A DNA stretch of 64,000 nt, from contig NZ_JAMZEB010000002.1 in assembly GCF_024172165.1 (NCBI RefSeq), positions 5,477,501-5,541,500 on the forward strand, written 5' to 3'. The notes beneath the pieces were generated by a model. That model was not told the origin of the DNA. It ran no database searches and saw only the letters and a program-made list of their open reading frames with translations. Shown piece after piece: positions 1 through 8,371 of the stretch. Made by a program: the position numbers and the translations under genes. Every line of letters begins with the position of its first letter. The stretch's first letter is position 1. The DNA comes from Nonomuraea thailandensis. GTDB taxonomy: Bacteria; Actinomycetota; Actinomycetes; Streptosporangiales; Streptosporangiaceae.

Positions 1-930
1 GCGCCGCCGGGCGGCGAACGTCTCCGCGCCCAGGTCGGCCAGCAGCTCGTGGAACTCGTCCGCGTACTCGGCGGGCAGGCCGGCCGCCTCCCGCTTGGCC
101 ATGCACCGCGCGTACGTGGCCACCATCCAGAAGACCGCCTCCCTGTGCAGGCCCCGCTCGATGAGCTCCATGCTGCCGTCGATGGCGGCCGGACGGGCGG
201 CGGCGGAGATGTCGGAGTCGAAGCGGTAGCCGGGCGCCCGCACCGGGGCGGTCGCGTCGAACGCCTTGCCCAGCGCCGCCAGGTGCCGCCGCACCTGGCC
301 GGCGCCGAGGCCGGCGCAGCCGAGCAGGTCGAGCAGGTGCTCGTGGAAGTCGAGCCGCCCGTGCTCGGCGAGCAGGTCGCGCACGGCCGCGTACCGGCGG
401 CGGACGGTGGGGTTGCGCAGCCCGGCCACGAGCAGCACGTGCGCGGTCACCCCCGTGCCGAACAGCCAGGCGGCGACCTGGTCGGGCAGCGGCGCGGACT
501 CGTCCATGCCGTTGATCCACCCCCGCACCCGGTCCATGGCGTTGGTGCAGCGCGCGAGGATCCAGGGCCGTTCGGCGAAGTCGCGGGAGACGACCCGCTG
601 GAGCTCGGTCAGCCGTCCGGACGGGTCGGCCAGCACGCAGGGCAGGTGGAAGCTGCCCGCCAGGTGGTAGTCGCTGAGCACCTCGTGCGAGGAGCCGAGC
701 GGGGCCGTGGAGGAGACCTCCAGCAGCACTCCCTTGTACGGAAATTTCCCCAGATGCGCGGCCGGCTCCGTGACCACCATGACGTCCACGTCGGACGTCG
801 GCGCCAGCTCGTCCTCCGGGCCGGCCCACAACGCCGACCCGGTCAGGAACGCCCCGTCGAACCCGGGCAGCCCGGCGCCCTCTTCCCGCACCCACTCCCG
901 TGCGACCTGCCTGGCCTGCTCAATCCGCAT
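1..930 (-). CDS. Nucleotidyltransferase-domain protein (3' end off window)
   Basis: The reading frame starts at an ATG at 930 and is still open at the window edge, so 310 codons are visible and the C-terminus is missing. Near the N-terminus the protein shows the polymerase-beta nucleotidyltransferase signature: a GS pair at residues 31-32 (LTGSALW) followed by D-V-D at 47-49 (TSDVDVMV), the usual metal-binding acidic pair. The rest is mostly helical and matches no specific aminoglycoside adenylyltransferase I can name. The start overlaps the end of the copC-like gene by 11 bp, so the two are probably co-transcribed. Substrate unknown; it could modify an antibiotic, another small molecule or a nucleic acid. 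Confidence 0.75.
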   Translation of the reverse strand, partial: MRIEQARQVAREWVREEGAGLPGFDGAFLTGSALWAGPEDELAPTSDVDVMVVTEPAAHLGKFPYKGVLLEVSSTAPLGSSHEVLSDYHLAGSFHLPCVLADPSGRLTELQRVVSRDFAERPWILARCTNAMDRVRGWINGMDESAPLPDQVAAWLFGTGVTAHVLLVAGLRNPTVRRRYAAVRDLLAEHGRLDFHEHLLDLLGCAGLGAGQVRRHLAALGKAFDATAPVRAPGYRFDSDISAAARPAAIDGSMELIERGLHREAVFWMVATYARCMAKREAAGLPAEYADEFHELLADLGAETFAARRR

Positions 931-1531
931 TCACTTCCTCCCGATCGGGCCTCCGGCGCGCGTTCCTGAACAGCAGGAACGCGCCCAGCACCACCAGCAC
1001 CGCCAGCCCGCCCCAGATCCAGCCGGGAACCCCGGCCGGCTCCGCGGACCGCCCCGCGGCCGGCTCCGCGACCGCCGCGGAAGGCCGGCCGGCCTCCGTG
1101 ACTGACGGTGCGCCGGACGGTGTCACCGCCGCCGGGCCGCCGGCCGAGGCCGAGGCCGATGCCGAAGATGATCCTTTCACGCTGAAGGGAATTTCGCCCT
1201 CAATGGGATGTCCGTCGGAGGAAACGACACGCCAGGCGATCGCGTACGAGCCGGGCGTGAGCGGCTCCGGCACAGCGGTGGACACCAGCGGCCCGTCGAG
1301 CCGGGGCTCGCCGAGCGCGACCTCCTTGCCGGTCGCGTCGTGCAGCACGACGAACGGGAACTTCACGCTCGCGCTGAACTCGAGCTCGATCTCCTCGATC
1401 GAACTGACCTCCGCGTTCTTGGCCGGCGAGCTGCGCTTGAGCGTGTCGTGGGCAAAGGCGGGCGAAGCGGGCAGAGCAAGCATCAGCGCGCAGGCGAGCG
1501 CGGCTGTGGCGGCCTTGCGGAAAAGTGCCAT
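920..1531 (-). CDS. copC: CopC-domain copper-binding protein, secreted and C-terminally anchored
   Basis: The 203-residue protein has a signal peptide (about residues 1-27, ending AFA) that would expose His28 as the mature N-terminus, the hallmark Cu(II)-binding position of CopC proteins. The mature start HDTLKRSSP and the later SDGHPIEG segment are typical of the CopC/YobA fold. An Ala/Ser-rich linker (about 130-165) leads to one hydrophobic helix near residues 172-190 and a basic tail, so the domain probably faces outward, tethered to the membrane. I chose the ATG at 1531 because a GGAGA ribosome site precedes it and the signal peptide begins there; the frame stays open further upstream. 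A small membrane-protein gene lies upstream on the same strand. Confidence 0.85.
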   Translation of the reverse strand: MALFRKAATAALACALMLALPASPAFAHDTLKRSSPAKNAEVSSIEEIELEFSASVKFPFVVLHDATGKEVALGEPRLDGPLVSTAVPEPLTPGSYAIAWRVVSSDGHPIEGEIPFSVKGSSSASASASAGGPAAVTPSGAPSVTEAGRPSAAVAEPAAGRSAEPAGVPGWIWGGLAVLVVLGAFLLFRNARRRPDREEVNAD

Positions 1532-1660
1532 GACGGGTCTCCGAATGATCTTCCGGACGACCGCGCCCGTGGCGCCGGACGTCCGGACACAGGCAAGGGC
1601 GAAGGGAACGGCGGCCACCGCGCGGAGGGCGGCGAAGCCGCTCAGGACGTGCCGCGACGC

Positions 1661-1746
1661 ACGCGAAGGAGCGATCGCGACGCACGCGAAGGGGATCGCG
1701 AAGCACGCGAAGGGGATCGCGAAGCACGCGAAGGGGATCGCGACAC
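1661..1746. repeat. 21-bp tandem repeat between copC and the upstream membrane-protein gene
   Basis: Three near-identical 21-bp units (1684-1704, 1705-1725, 1726-1746; unit begins ACGCGAAGGGGATCGCG), preceded by a diverged 23-bp copy at 1661-1683. The array lies in the leader between the membrane-protein gene (ending 1759) and the copC start. Its period is a multiple of three and the copC frame is open through it, so it could be translated if an earlier start were used. I see no ribosome site to support that. Confidence 0.85.
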
Positions 1747-1758
1747 AGGTCGAGGGCG

Positions 1759-2397
1759 TCAGTGACGTGGTGCCGCGGGTGGCCCTCGCCTGCTGATCGT
1801 GCCCGGGACCATCCGGCCCAAGCTCACGAGAGCGCCGGGCGTCGCCGGTCGCCACCCGAGCGGCGGCTCCCCCGCCCCGTCCTCCACGGGAGCGATGACG
1901 AGCAGCCGCACGGCCGGGCGTGGCGCGCCGTACAGGCGGATCATCAGCCACAACGCGCTCTCACCGCGATGCAGCCACCACGCCGTCAGCCCCGCCACCA
2001 CGAGGTGGACCAGCACCATGCCGGGCGCGGGATGCCCATGTGCGGGATCGGCCGCCGGGCCGGGCGCGAGCCGTTCGAAGAGCTGGTGCAGCACCGTCTG
2101 GGTGCCGGCGGTCGCGGCGAGCACCGCCGCGAGCCCGCGCTCGCGGCCGTCGATCAGGTACGCCAGCCCGAACGCGGCCAGCACCCCGGCCAGGTAGACG
2201 CCGAACGGCACGAGACCCCCGCCGCCCAGCGCGTGCCCGCCCGCCGACACGGCGCCGCAGACCGTCGCGAACACGACGGCCCTCGACAGCCGCAGCGCCA
2301 CAGACGCCACCGGGGTCGCCACCGGGGACGCCGCTGCGGGCGCCTCCGAGGCTCCCGGATGCGGGGCGAAGGGTGACAGGGTGGACACAGCCGACAT
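1759..2397 (-). CDS. Small integral membrane protein next to copC
   Basis: The 212-residue protein has several hydrophobic segments (roughly residues 25-45, 50-75, 80-105 and 130-150), a histidine-bearing stretch (HQLFERL, then HGHPAPG) and a polar Arg/Pro-rich C-terminus. I do not recognise the family with certainty. Actinomycete copC genes are often followed or preceded by a polytopic membrane protein with scattered His/Met residues thought to act in copper handling, and the position fits that. It is not a full CopD, which is larger. The start at 2397 (MSAVSTLSP) is chosen over upstream in-frame codons because the predicted protein then begins shortly before the first membrane segment. Confidence 0.6.
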   Translation of the reverse strand: MSAVSTLSPFAPHPGASEAPAAASPVATPVASVALRLSRAVVFATVCGAVSAGGHALGGGGLVPFGVYLAGVLAAFGLAYLIDGRERGLAAVLAATAGTQTVLHQLFERLAPGPAADPAHGHPAPGMVLVHLVVAGLTAWWLHRGESALWLMIRLYGAPRPAVRLLVIAPVEDGAGEPPLGWRPATPGALVSLGRMVPGTISRRGPPAAPRH

Positions 2398-2459
2398 CTT
2401 TTCACAAGGTTTCGCGCCCGCTGAGGTTCGAAACGCGTGTGCGGGGGCAGCGGACTTCG

Positions 2460-2750
2460 ATGGACATCGCCACAAGCGCCGGCCAGGACCTGGAACGCAC
2501 GGTCCGCCACGAGCTGATGGACGCGGGCTTCACCGTCGAGCCGTCGCTGATGTCCGCCGACGGCGGGCTCGGAGTCTGGCACGACCCCACACGCGGGGTG
2601 GTCGTCACCTGGGGCACCTCGGCCGACCAGCTCGTCCGGCACGCGACCATCCGCTCCGCGGTCCTGCTCGCGCTGCGGACGGTGCTGATCGAGGCGGGTC
2701 ATCAGGTCAGGGAGGACTTCAACGGCCTGGAGCTGGTCGTCACGGCCTGA
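2460..2750 (+). CDS. Small conserved-looking hypothetical protein (96 aa)
   Basis: The frame from the ATG at 2460 encodes a 96-residue soluble protein with a regular alpha/beta pattern (DLERTVRHELMDAGF, then GVVVTWGTSADQLVRH, then LRTVLIEAGHQVRED) and no signal peptide or membrane segment. It is read divergently from the membrane-protein gene that starts at 2397, with 62 bp between them. Codon use is typical of the window, so I take it as real. No family recognised; the composition fits a small DNA-binding or chaperone-like actinomycete orphan but nothing specific can be claimed. Confidence 0.65.
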   Translation: MDIATSAGQDLERTVRHELMDAGFTVEPSLMSADGGLGVWHDPTRGVVVTWGTSADQLVRHATIRSAVLLALRTVLIEAGHQVREDFNGLELVVTA

Positions 2751-2778
2751 ACCCGCACTCGTCACGGTCCCGCGGTCG

Positions 2779-3828
2779 TCACGACCTGGCCGCGCGCAGC
2801 GGGCGGCCCGCCTCGTGCAGGTGGCGCAGGGCCTGCCCCCATGACTCCAGCAGGCCGCACTCGACGTAGTCGACGCCGAGCGAGGCGCAGTAGTCGCGCA
2901 CGATGGGCTGGGCCTTGCGCAGGTTCGCGGTGGGCATGCTGGGGAACAGGTGGTGCTCGATCTGGAAGTTCAGGCCGCCGAGCGCGGTGTTGACCAGGCG
3001 TCCGCCGCGCACGTTGCGGGAGGTCAGCACCTGCTTGCGGAGGAAGTCCAGCTCGTCCTCGGCGGTGAGGACCGGCATGCCCTTGTGGTTGGGCGCGAAC
3101 GTGCAGCCGAGGTAGACGCCGTAGGCGGCCTGGTGCACGGCCACGAACAGCAGCGCCATCGGCGGCGGCAGCACCACGAAGATCGCCGCCAGGTACGCCA
3201 CCACGTGCGCGGCCAGCAGCGCGCCCTCGGTCCCCCGGTGCTTCAGCGACGGGCGGCGCAGCGCGCGGAAGCTCGACACCTTGAGGTTCACGCCTTCGAG
3301 CGTGAGCAGGGGGAAGAACAGGAACGCCTGCCAGCGGCCGACGAACCGGGGCAGCCCCCGGCTGGCCTCGGCCTGCCGCTGGGACCAGATGAGGACGTCG
3401 GGCGCCACGTCGGGGTCGTGGTCCTCGTGGTTGGGGTTGGCGTGGTGGCGGGTGTGCTTGTCCATCCACCAGCCGTAGCTGAGCCCGACGGCCAGGTTGC
3501 CGACGATCAGCCCGGCGATCCTGCTGACGCGCCGTGAGCGGGTGATCTGCCCGTGCGCCAGGTCGTGGGCCAGCAGCGTGACCTGGGCGAACGCCACCGC
3601 CATCAGCACCGCGACGCCGAGCTGCCACCAGGAGTCGCCGAGCGCGGCGAACAGCGCCCACGTGCCCCCGAACAGGGCGGCCACCAGGCCGATCCGCATC
3701 GCGTAGTAGCCGGGCCGCTTGTCGAGCAGCCCGGCCTCGGCGACGCGGCGCGAGAGCCGCGCGAAGTCACTTCCCCGTCGGGTGCCCCGCCGTTCCGGGG
3801 CCGGGTGGGAGGTCTCTGCCACAGTCAC
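2779..3828 (-). CDS. Fatty acid desaturase (front-end/acyl-lipid type)
   Basis: The 349-residue di-iron membrane desaturase carries the three histidine boxes: HDLAH at 88-92, HTRHH at 125-129 and QIEHH at 289-293. The Q in the third box is typical of front-end (delta-6-like) and linoleoyl-CoA-type desaturases. Hydrophobic segments at about 45-62, 70-86, 105-122, 205-222 and 225-242 fit a four-helix membrane topology with boxes on the cytosolic side. The likely role is introducing a double bond into membrane acyl chains. The GTG start at 3828 has a GGAGA site 8 bp upstream; an imperfect hairpin lies immediately before it. The gene faces away from its plus-strand neighbour at 2460-2750 (convergent, 28 bp apart). 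Confidence 0.9.
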   Translation of the reverse strand: MTVAETSHPAPERRGTRRGSDFARLSRRVAEAGLLDKRPGYYAMRIGLVAALFGGTWALFAALGDSWWQLGVAVLMAVAFAQVTLLAHDLAHGQITRSRRVSRIAGLIVGNLAVGLSYGWWMDKHTRHHANPNHEDHDPDVAPDVLIWSQRQAEASRGLPRFVGRWQAFLFFPLLTLEGVNLKVSSFRALRRPSLKHRGTEGALLAAHVVAYLAAIFVVLPPPMALLFVAVHQAAYGVYLGCTFAPNHKGMPVLTAEDELDFLRKQVLTSRNVRGGRLVNTALGGLNFQIEHHLFPSMPTANLRKAQPIVRDYCASLGVDYVECGLLESWGQALRHLHEAGRPLRAARS

Positions 3829-3838
3829 GTTTCGTCTC

Positions 3839-3874
3839 CGATGCCGAGGAGGGGATGATCTCTCCTCAGCATCG
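3839..3874 (-). promoter_or_regulatory. Inverted repeat in the desaturase leader
   Basis: Arms 3839-3851 and 3862-3874 (CGATGCCGAGGAG and CTCCTCAGCATCG) pair over 12 of 13 positions with a 10-nt spacer. The proximal arm touches the GGAGA ribosome site (3835-3839). On the transcript it would form a strong stem that can affect translation; on DNA it has the shape of a TetR-class operator. Both roles are inferences. Confidence 0.55.
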
Positions 3875-3919
3875 CGAGCGACGGTGGCCCGGCGGACCCC
3901 CGCTGTCACCCGTCCTGCC

Positions 3920-3937
3920 GGTAGGGCAGGCCCTACC
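3920..3937 (-). terminator. Hairpin downstream of the five-gene minus-strand operon
   Basis: GGTAGGG and CCCTACC form a perfect 7-bp stem around a 4-nt loop, about 120 bp after the monooxygenase stop codon at 4059. No U-run follows, as is common in actinomycetes. It may equally be a protein-binding site in the desaturase promoter region, since both lie in the 230-bp gap. Confidence 0.4.
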
Positions 3938-4058
3938 AGGAGCCCGCCCTTGGGCGTCCCCGCCGCCTGGGGGATCGGGCCGGCCCATCGCACTCAGCGT
4001 GGCACTGGACGACGACTCTCTCACCTGGTGGGGAATGGCGGGCGGCGGGGGCGCCGGC

Positions 4059-5198
4059 TCAGGCGAGCTGCAGGGCGGGCATCGGCTCCGGCGCCGCGGC
4101 CTCGCCGTGGACGTGCAACTCCGGGCGGAAGGCGGCCAGGTACGCCTCCCGGTCGCGGAAGGTCGCGGCCAGCGCGTCGCCGTAGTCGATGAGCTGGCGG
4201 TGGGCGTGCCTGCGCGGCTCGTACCGGGCGTGGAGCAGCCGGTCGAGCAGCACAGGGTCGTCACCCGCGGCGCAGATGACGTCCGCCAGGATCTCGGCGT
4301 CGTGCAGCGTGTAGCTCATGCCCATGCCGGTCATCGGGTGGCAGGCGAACGCCGCCGAGCCGAGCAGGGCGGCGTTGCCCTTGTGGTACGCCTCCACGCG
4401 CAGCGACGAGACCTTGATCCGCTGCCAGGTGGCGGGCTGCAGGAAGTCGAACGCGTCCGAGCTCTCGGTCACGAACTTCTTCAGCTCGTCGATCAGTGCG
4501 GGGATGCCGTCCTGGAAGATCTCCTTGTCGTCCTCGGGCGGCAGGCCGACGAACACGCGGGCCTGGTCCCTGCTGATCGGATAGAGGTAGGTGAGCCAGC
4601 CCTCGGAGCTGAAGTACAGCCGGTTGAGCTGGGCGACGCTGGCGCTCAGCGGCACGGTCGCCACCCGCATGAGCAGCCGCTCGTACGGCATCGTCACCTG
4701 CTCGATGCCCAGCGCCTGCCGCACGGCGGACTTGGTGCCGTCGGCGCCGATCACCACCCCGGCCCGCAACCGCCTCCCGTCCAGCAGCATGAGCTCCTCA
4801 ACGCGGTCCTCGCCCACCGCGATGTCCGCGATGCTGGCGTCGAACCAGAACTCGACGCCCTGCATCGCGCAGGAGGTGTAGATGAGCTCGACCAGCTCCC
4901 GGTAGGGACGGATGAGGAAGCCGCCGTCGGGGAAGCGGCACTCCTTGATGGGGTCGCCATCGTGGTAGTAGCGGATGATGTCGCGTCGCAAACCATGGCG
5001 TTCGACGAGGTCGGCCAGCCCGTGCCGGGCCAGCACCCGCAGGCCGGGGGGCTTGAGGAAGTCGGCGCCCGCGCTCGGGACCGAGGGTCCCTGCTCGATG
5101 ACGACGACGTTCAGGCCACGGCGGCCCAGCAGCAAGGCCAGGAAGCAGCCGCCCAGCCCGGCGCCGACGATGGCTACGTCGCACGATGTGGTTGCCAT
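4059..5198 (-). CDS. FAD-dependent aromatic-ring-type monooxygenase (PHBH fold)
   Basis: The 379-residue protein begins with a Rossmann dinucleotide-binding motif GAGLGG at 12-17 and has the class-A monooxygenase DG motif at 153-154 (GADGTKSAVR). These mark the UbiH/PHBH family, which uses FAD and NAD(P)H to hydroxylate or epoxidise a substrate. The third motif, normally GDAAH, reads GSAAFACHP at 280-288, so the Asp that contacts the FAD ribose is replaced by Ser. The ATG at 5198 has an upstream GAAGG site. It is the last gene of a five-gene minus-strand operon, 25 bp after the exporter gene, so it probably tailors a product made or exported by the operon. Confidence 0.85.
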   Translation of the reverse strand: MATTSCDVAIVGAGLGGCFLALLLGRRGLNVVVIEQGPSVPSAGADFLKPPGLRVLARHGLADLVERHGLRRDIIRYYHDGDPIKECRFPDGGFLIRPYRELVELIYTSCAMQGVEFWFDASIADIAVGEDRVEELMLLDGRRLRAGVVIGADGTKSAVRQALGIEQVTMPYERLLMRVATVPLSASVAQLNRLYFSSEGWLTYLYPISRDQARVFVGLPPEDDKEIFQDGIPALIDELKKFVTESSDAFDFLQPATWQRIKVSSLRVEAYHKGNAALLGSAAFACHPMTGMGMSYTLHDAEILADVICAAGDDPVLLDRLLHARYEPRRHAHRQLIDYGDALAATFRDREAYLAAFRPELHVHGEAAAPEPMPALQLA

Positions 5199-5223
5199 GA
5201 CGAGAGCCCTTCTAATGGTTGAA

Positions 5224-6816
5224 CTAGTTCGTATGCCCGCGGGTGCCGGCGAGGGGGCCGGGTTCGGCCGATCGCGGCCGCGGGACCGGGTCCATGTAGG
5301 GGTCTGCGGGGGGTGTGCGGGTCTCGACTGGCAGCAGCGCGTCGGCCTCCGCCGCCACGGTGGCGAGGGTCATGCGCAGCTCGAGCAGCAGCCGGCGGGG
5401 CACCTTGACCATGACGTCGTCCGGATCCGGTCGCATCCGGGTGATCTTGGTCAGGGCGAGTGCTCCGATCAGCACAGAGATGGCCACGCACAGGGCGAGC
5501 GCGCCGGCCAGGCCCGCGAAGGGGCCGGTCATGAACGGGTGGTCGATCACGACGGACACGACCGCGATGCCGACGGCGCCGCCGACCATGCGGGCCATGG
5601 TGGCCGCGCCGACGGCGGAGGCGTACTGGTGGGGGCGGGCGGCCAGGGTGGTGGCGACGGAGGTGCCGGGCGCGAGCGCGCCGACCCCCACGCCGACCAC
5701 GACGCTGGCGACCAGGCCCCACACGGTGGGGCCCGCCTGCGTCAGCACGAGCACGCAGGCGCCGCCGCACAGCAGCGAGCCGGCGTAGATGAGGCCGTAC
5801 GCGCCGACCCGTTTGACGACCTTTCCGGCCAGGAAGCTCGTCACGACGACGGCCACCGACGTGGGGGTCAGCCACATGGCGACTTCGAGCATGGGGTAGC
5901 CGAGGTGCAGCAGGTACAGCGGCTGCACGGTGAGCAGCCCGTACGACAGCGCGCCGAACCCCCAGGTGGCCAGCCAGCCCCAGACGAACCGGGGCCGCCT
6001 CCACAGGGCCAGGTCGATCGCGGGCAGGCGGTGGTGCCTGGCCTGCGCGAGCGCGCCGCCGAGCAGGGCCAGCGCGGCCAGCGCCAGCCACACCACGTCC
6101 ATGCCCCAGGCCATGGCCTTGGAGATGGCCAGGACCACGACGGCGATCCCGGCGGCCAGCAGCCAGGCGCCGAGCATGTCCGGCATGCCCTTGGCGGGGG
6201 TGCGCCGGCCGGACGGGAGCGCCACGCACGCGACGAGCAGCGCCACTCCGATGATGACGTCGGGGACGAACAGCGCCCGCCAGCCGACGGTGGCGGCCAG
6301 CCAGCCGCCGCCCGCCTGCATGAGCAGGCAGCCCAGCCCGGAGGCGGAGCTCCACAGCGCGATCGCGCCGCGGCGCTGTGACTCGGGCAGCTCGCCGAGC
6401 AGCAGCCCGAGGCTGGCCGGGATCATCGCCGCGGCTCCGGCGCCCTGCACGGCCCGTGCGGCCAGCACGTACGACCAGGGCTCCACGGTGACGGTGGCGA
6501 TCCCGCCCAGCACGAAGACCACGAGCCCGACCGCGAGCACGCGGCGGCGCCCGAACAGGTCGGCCCAGCGGCCGGCGGTGGCCAGCAGGGCCGCGATCGG
6601 GATGAACGCCGCGCTGGTCAGCCAGACCAGGTCACCCAGCGGCATGCCGGCGCCGGAGGGTGTGTACCGCAGCACTCCCACTGCCAGGGTGGTGGCCGTG
6701 GTGTCGGCCATCACCGTCAACATGACACCCGCACCGACCAGGCGCAGCATCACACCGTGACGCCGGTCCGCGCCGGTCGTGCCCGTCCCCCGGACGGCCG
6801 CTGGTGACGAACGCAC
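5224..6816 (-). CDS. MFS drug exporter, DHA2 (EmrB/QacA) family
   Basis: The roughly 530-residue protein has about 14 hydrophobic helices, the DHA2 topology, and a soluble C-terminal tail of about 70 residues. The first helices read LVGAGVMLTVMADTTATTLAVGVL, and a loop with GRWADLFGRRRVL matches MFS motif A (GxxxDrxGrkxxl). It should extrude a hydrophobic compound with proton exchange. I place the start at GTG 6816 because TAGGAGG lies just upstream; an alternative start 11 codons earlier (6849) lacks one. The gene lies between the VAO-like flavoprotein and monooxygenase genes on the same strand, consistent with exporting the operon's product or giving self-resistance. Confidence 0.9.
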   Translation of the reverse strand: MRSSPAAVRGTGTTGADRRHGVMLRLVGAGVMLTVMADTTATTLAVGVLRYTPSGAGMPLGDLVWLTSAAFIPIAALLATAGRWADLFGRRRVLAVGLVVFVLGGIATVTVEPWSYVLAARAVQGAGAAAMIPASLGLLLGELPESQRRGAIALWSSASGLGCLLMQAGGGWLAATVGWRALFVPDVIIGVALLVACVALPSGRRTPAKGMPDMLGAWLLAAGIAVVVLAISKAMAWGMDVVWLALAALALLGGALAQARHHRLPAIDLALWRRPRFVWGWLATWGFGALSYGLLTVQPLYLLHLGYPMLEVAMWLTPTSVAVVVTSFLAGKVVKRVGAYGLIYAGSLLCGGACVLVLTQAGPTVWGLVASVVVGVGVGALAPGTSVATTLAARPHQYASAVGAATMARMVGGAVGIAVVSVVIDHPFMTGPFAGLAGALALCVAISVLIGALALTKITRMRPDPDDVMVKVPRRLLLELRMTLATVAAEADALLPVETRTPPADPYMDPVPRPRSAEPGPLAGTRGHTN

Positions 6817-6903
6817 GTGTCCTCCTATGAAGGTTCCCGCCTCGCGCACCCTCCGGCGGTGCTCGGTGCGGAGCTGACGTGGGGGTCTGGCGAAGTACCG
6901 TGG

Positions 6904-8304
6904 TCAGGCGCCGTAGCGGCCGGGCGAGATGATGCCGTCCGGGTCGAGCGCCGTCTTGAGCCTGTGCAGCATGCCGAGGCCCGCGGTGCTGGTCTCGGAC
7001 CAGACGTCGGCGGCGGCGTGGTCGATGTCGGAGCGGTAGATGGCGCAGCCGTGCCCGCGCAGCAGGCAGTTGCCGTCGTTGCGGAGCTGGTGCGCGCGGT
7101 ACGGGGCGTCGGGCGCGCCGCGTTCAAAGAAGATCTGGATGACGCCGTTGGCCATGTGCTTGCCGACCAGGTTCCACTCCACCATGAGGGCGGTGGTGTG
7201 GTGGTTGACGGCGCCCTGCATGGCGGCGAGGATCTGGTCGGTCCTGCGGGCGTGCATGGGCATCAGCGGCAGCAGCGCCAGGAAGCCCATCGCGCCCTCG
7301 TCGATCCGGTCGCACGACGTCACGCCGAGCGCGTTGTGCACGCCGCGGCAGGTGGGGATGCCCTGCGCCATGAGCGCCCGGGGGTGGAGCGGGTCCTCGG
7401 GGCCGACCTCGGCCGCGTCCACCACGCGCAGCGCCTCGGCGCCCTCGACCTCGATGAGCGCCTTGCGCAGCAGCTCCTCGGCCAGCTCGACCGTGGCGTC
7501 GCTGCCCATGAGCGGCCCGAGGATGGTGAACAGGCCCGGGTCCACGCCGGCGGGCAGCATCCAGTCGCCGTGGTCGGGCACGAGCGACAGCTCGCGCACC
7601 CGCAGCAGCCCGTCGGCCGGGTTGCCGCGGCGCAGGAAGTCGGTGACCGCGCCGAGCGCCACGCCGACCTGGTCGCGCGGCATCCGGCCGTGCACGAGCC
7701 CGATGGTCTCCGGGCGCGGCACGAGCGAGACGGCCATGGCGGTGACGATGCCCAGGTTGTGCTGGACGAACGTCTGCGTCAGGTCGGGCCCGGCGACCCG
7801 GCCGTGGTAGCGCCCCGCCGGGTCCAGCCCGCCGGTGGTGACCACGCTGCCGTCGGCCAGCACGGCCTCCAGGCCCGCCACGTCGTGGACGCGGGAGCGG
7901 ACGCAGCCGTCGCCGCGGTCGAGGGCGTTGCCGAGGACCGAGGTGTCGGCGCACGAGGCGGTGACGTTGAGCATCCACGGGGTGTCGCGCAGCACCGCGG
8001 CGAGCTGCCGCTGGGTGACGCCCGGCTCGACGACCGCGAAGCCGGCCTCCAGGTCGAGACCGCGGATGCGGTTCATGCCGCCGAGGTCCACGACCACGTT
8101 GTCGTCGGTGACCGGCACGGCCGAGCCCATGCCCCAGTTCCTGCCCGTGCTGATGGGATAGAGGCGGCGGCGGTCGGCCATGGCCTGCCGTACGAGTGTG
8201 CGTACCTCGTCCAGGCTGCGCGGCGTCTCGACGCCCGCCACGGAGCGCGGCTGGTGGCCCCCGACGTCACGCGACCTCAGCTCGGGTCGCGATAGTCCCT
8301 GCAT
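6904..8304 (-). CDS. FAD-linked oxidase, VAO/PCMH family
   Basis: The 466-residue flavoprotein has an N-terminal PCMH-type FAD-binding domain (residues about 20-210; pyrophosphate loop near YPISTGRNWGMGSAVP at 49-64, and GNALDRGDG) and a C-terminal cap domain ending in the VAO-family signature LKTALDPDGIISPGRY. This arrangement is shared with vanillyl-alcohol oxidase, 4-cresol dehydrogenase and related oxidases, so oxidation of a phenolic or other alcohol/amine substrate is likely; substrate unknown. ATG 8304 is preceded by GAGGAG. The gene follows the 84-aa small-protein gene by 67 bp and precedes the exporter gene on the same strand. Confidence 0.85.
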   Translation of the reverse strand: MQGLSRPELRSRDVGGHQPRSVAGVETPRSLDEVRTLVRQAMADRRRLYPISTGRNWGMGSAVPVTDDNVVVDLGGMNRIRGLDLEAGFAVVEPGVTQRQLAAVLRDTPWMLNVTASCADTSVLGNALDRGDGCVRSRVHDVAGLEAVLADGSVVTTGGLDPAGRYHGRVAGPDLTQTFVQHNLGIVTAMAVSLVPRPETIGLVHGRMPRDQVGVALGAVTDFLRRGNPADGLLRVRELSLVPDHGDWMLPAGVDPGLFTILGPLMGSDATVELAEELLRKALIEVEGAEALRVVDAAEVGPEDPLHPRALMAQGIPTCRGVHNALGVTSCDRIDEGAMGFLALLPLMPMHARRTDQILAAMQGAVNHHTTALMVEWNLVGKHMANGVIQIFFERGAPDAPYRAHQLRNDGNCLLRGHGCAIYRSDIDHAAADVWSETSTAGLGMLHRLKTALDPDGIISPGRYGA

Positions 8305-8371
8305 GACTCTCCTCAAGGGGTGAGATTCGCTCTTCCGGCTCCCTGCGTCGGAGCCGCTGTGGGGGCACACG

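Noticed and set aside
1661-1746. Repeat array as a possible CRISPR
   Set aside because: Units are directly abutting with no spacers, and no cas genes are present.
6989-7003. CTGGTC-TCG-GACCAG, resembling the GntR palindrome
   Set aside because: Spacer is 3 bp, not 1, and the site lies inside the VAO flavoprotein coding region; treated as chance.
6817-8295. Plus-strand open frame of about 490 codons over the VAO flavoprotein gene
   Set aside because: Composition typical of antisense shadow; the minus strand has FAD-domain motifs.
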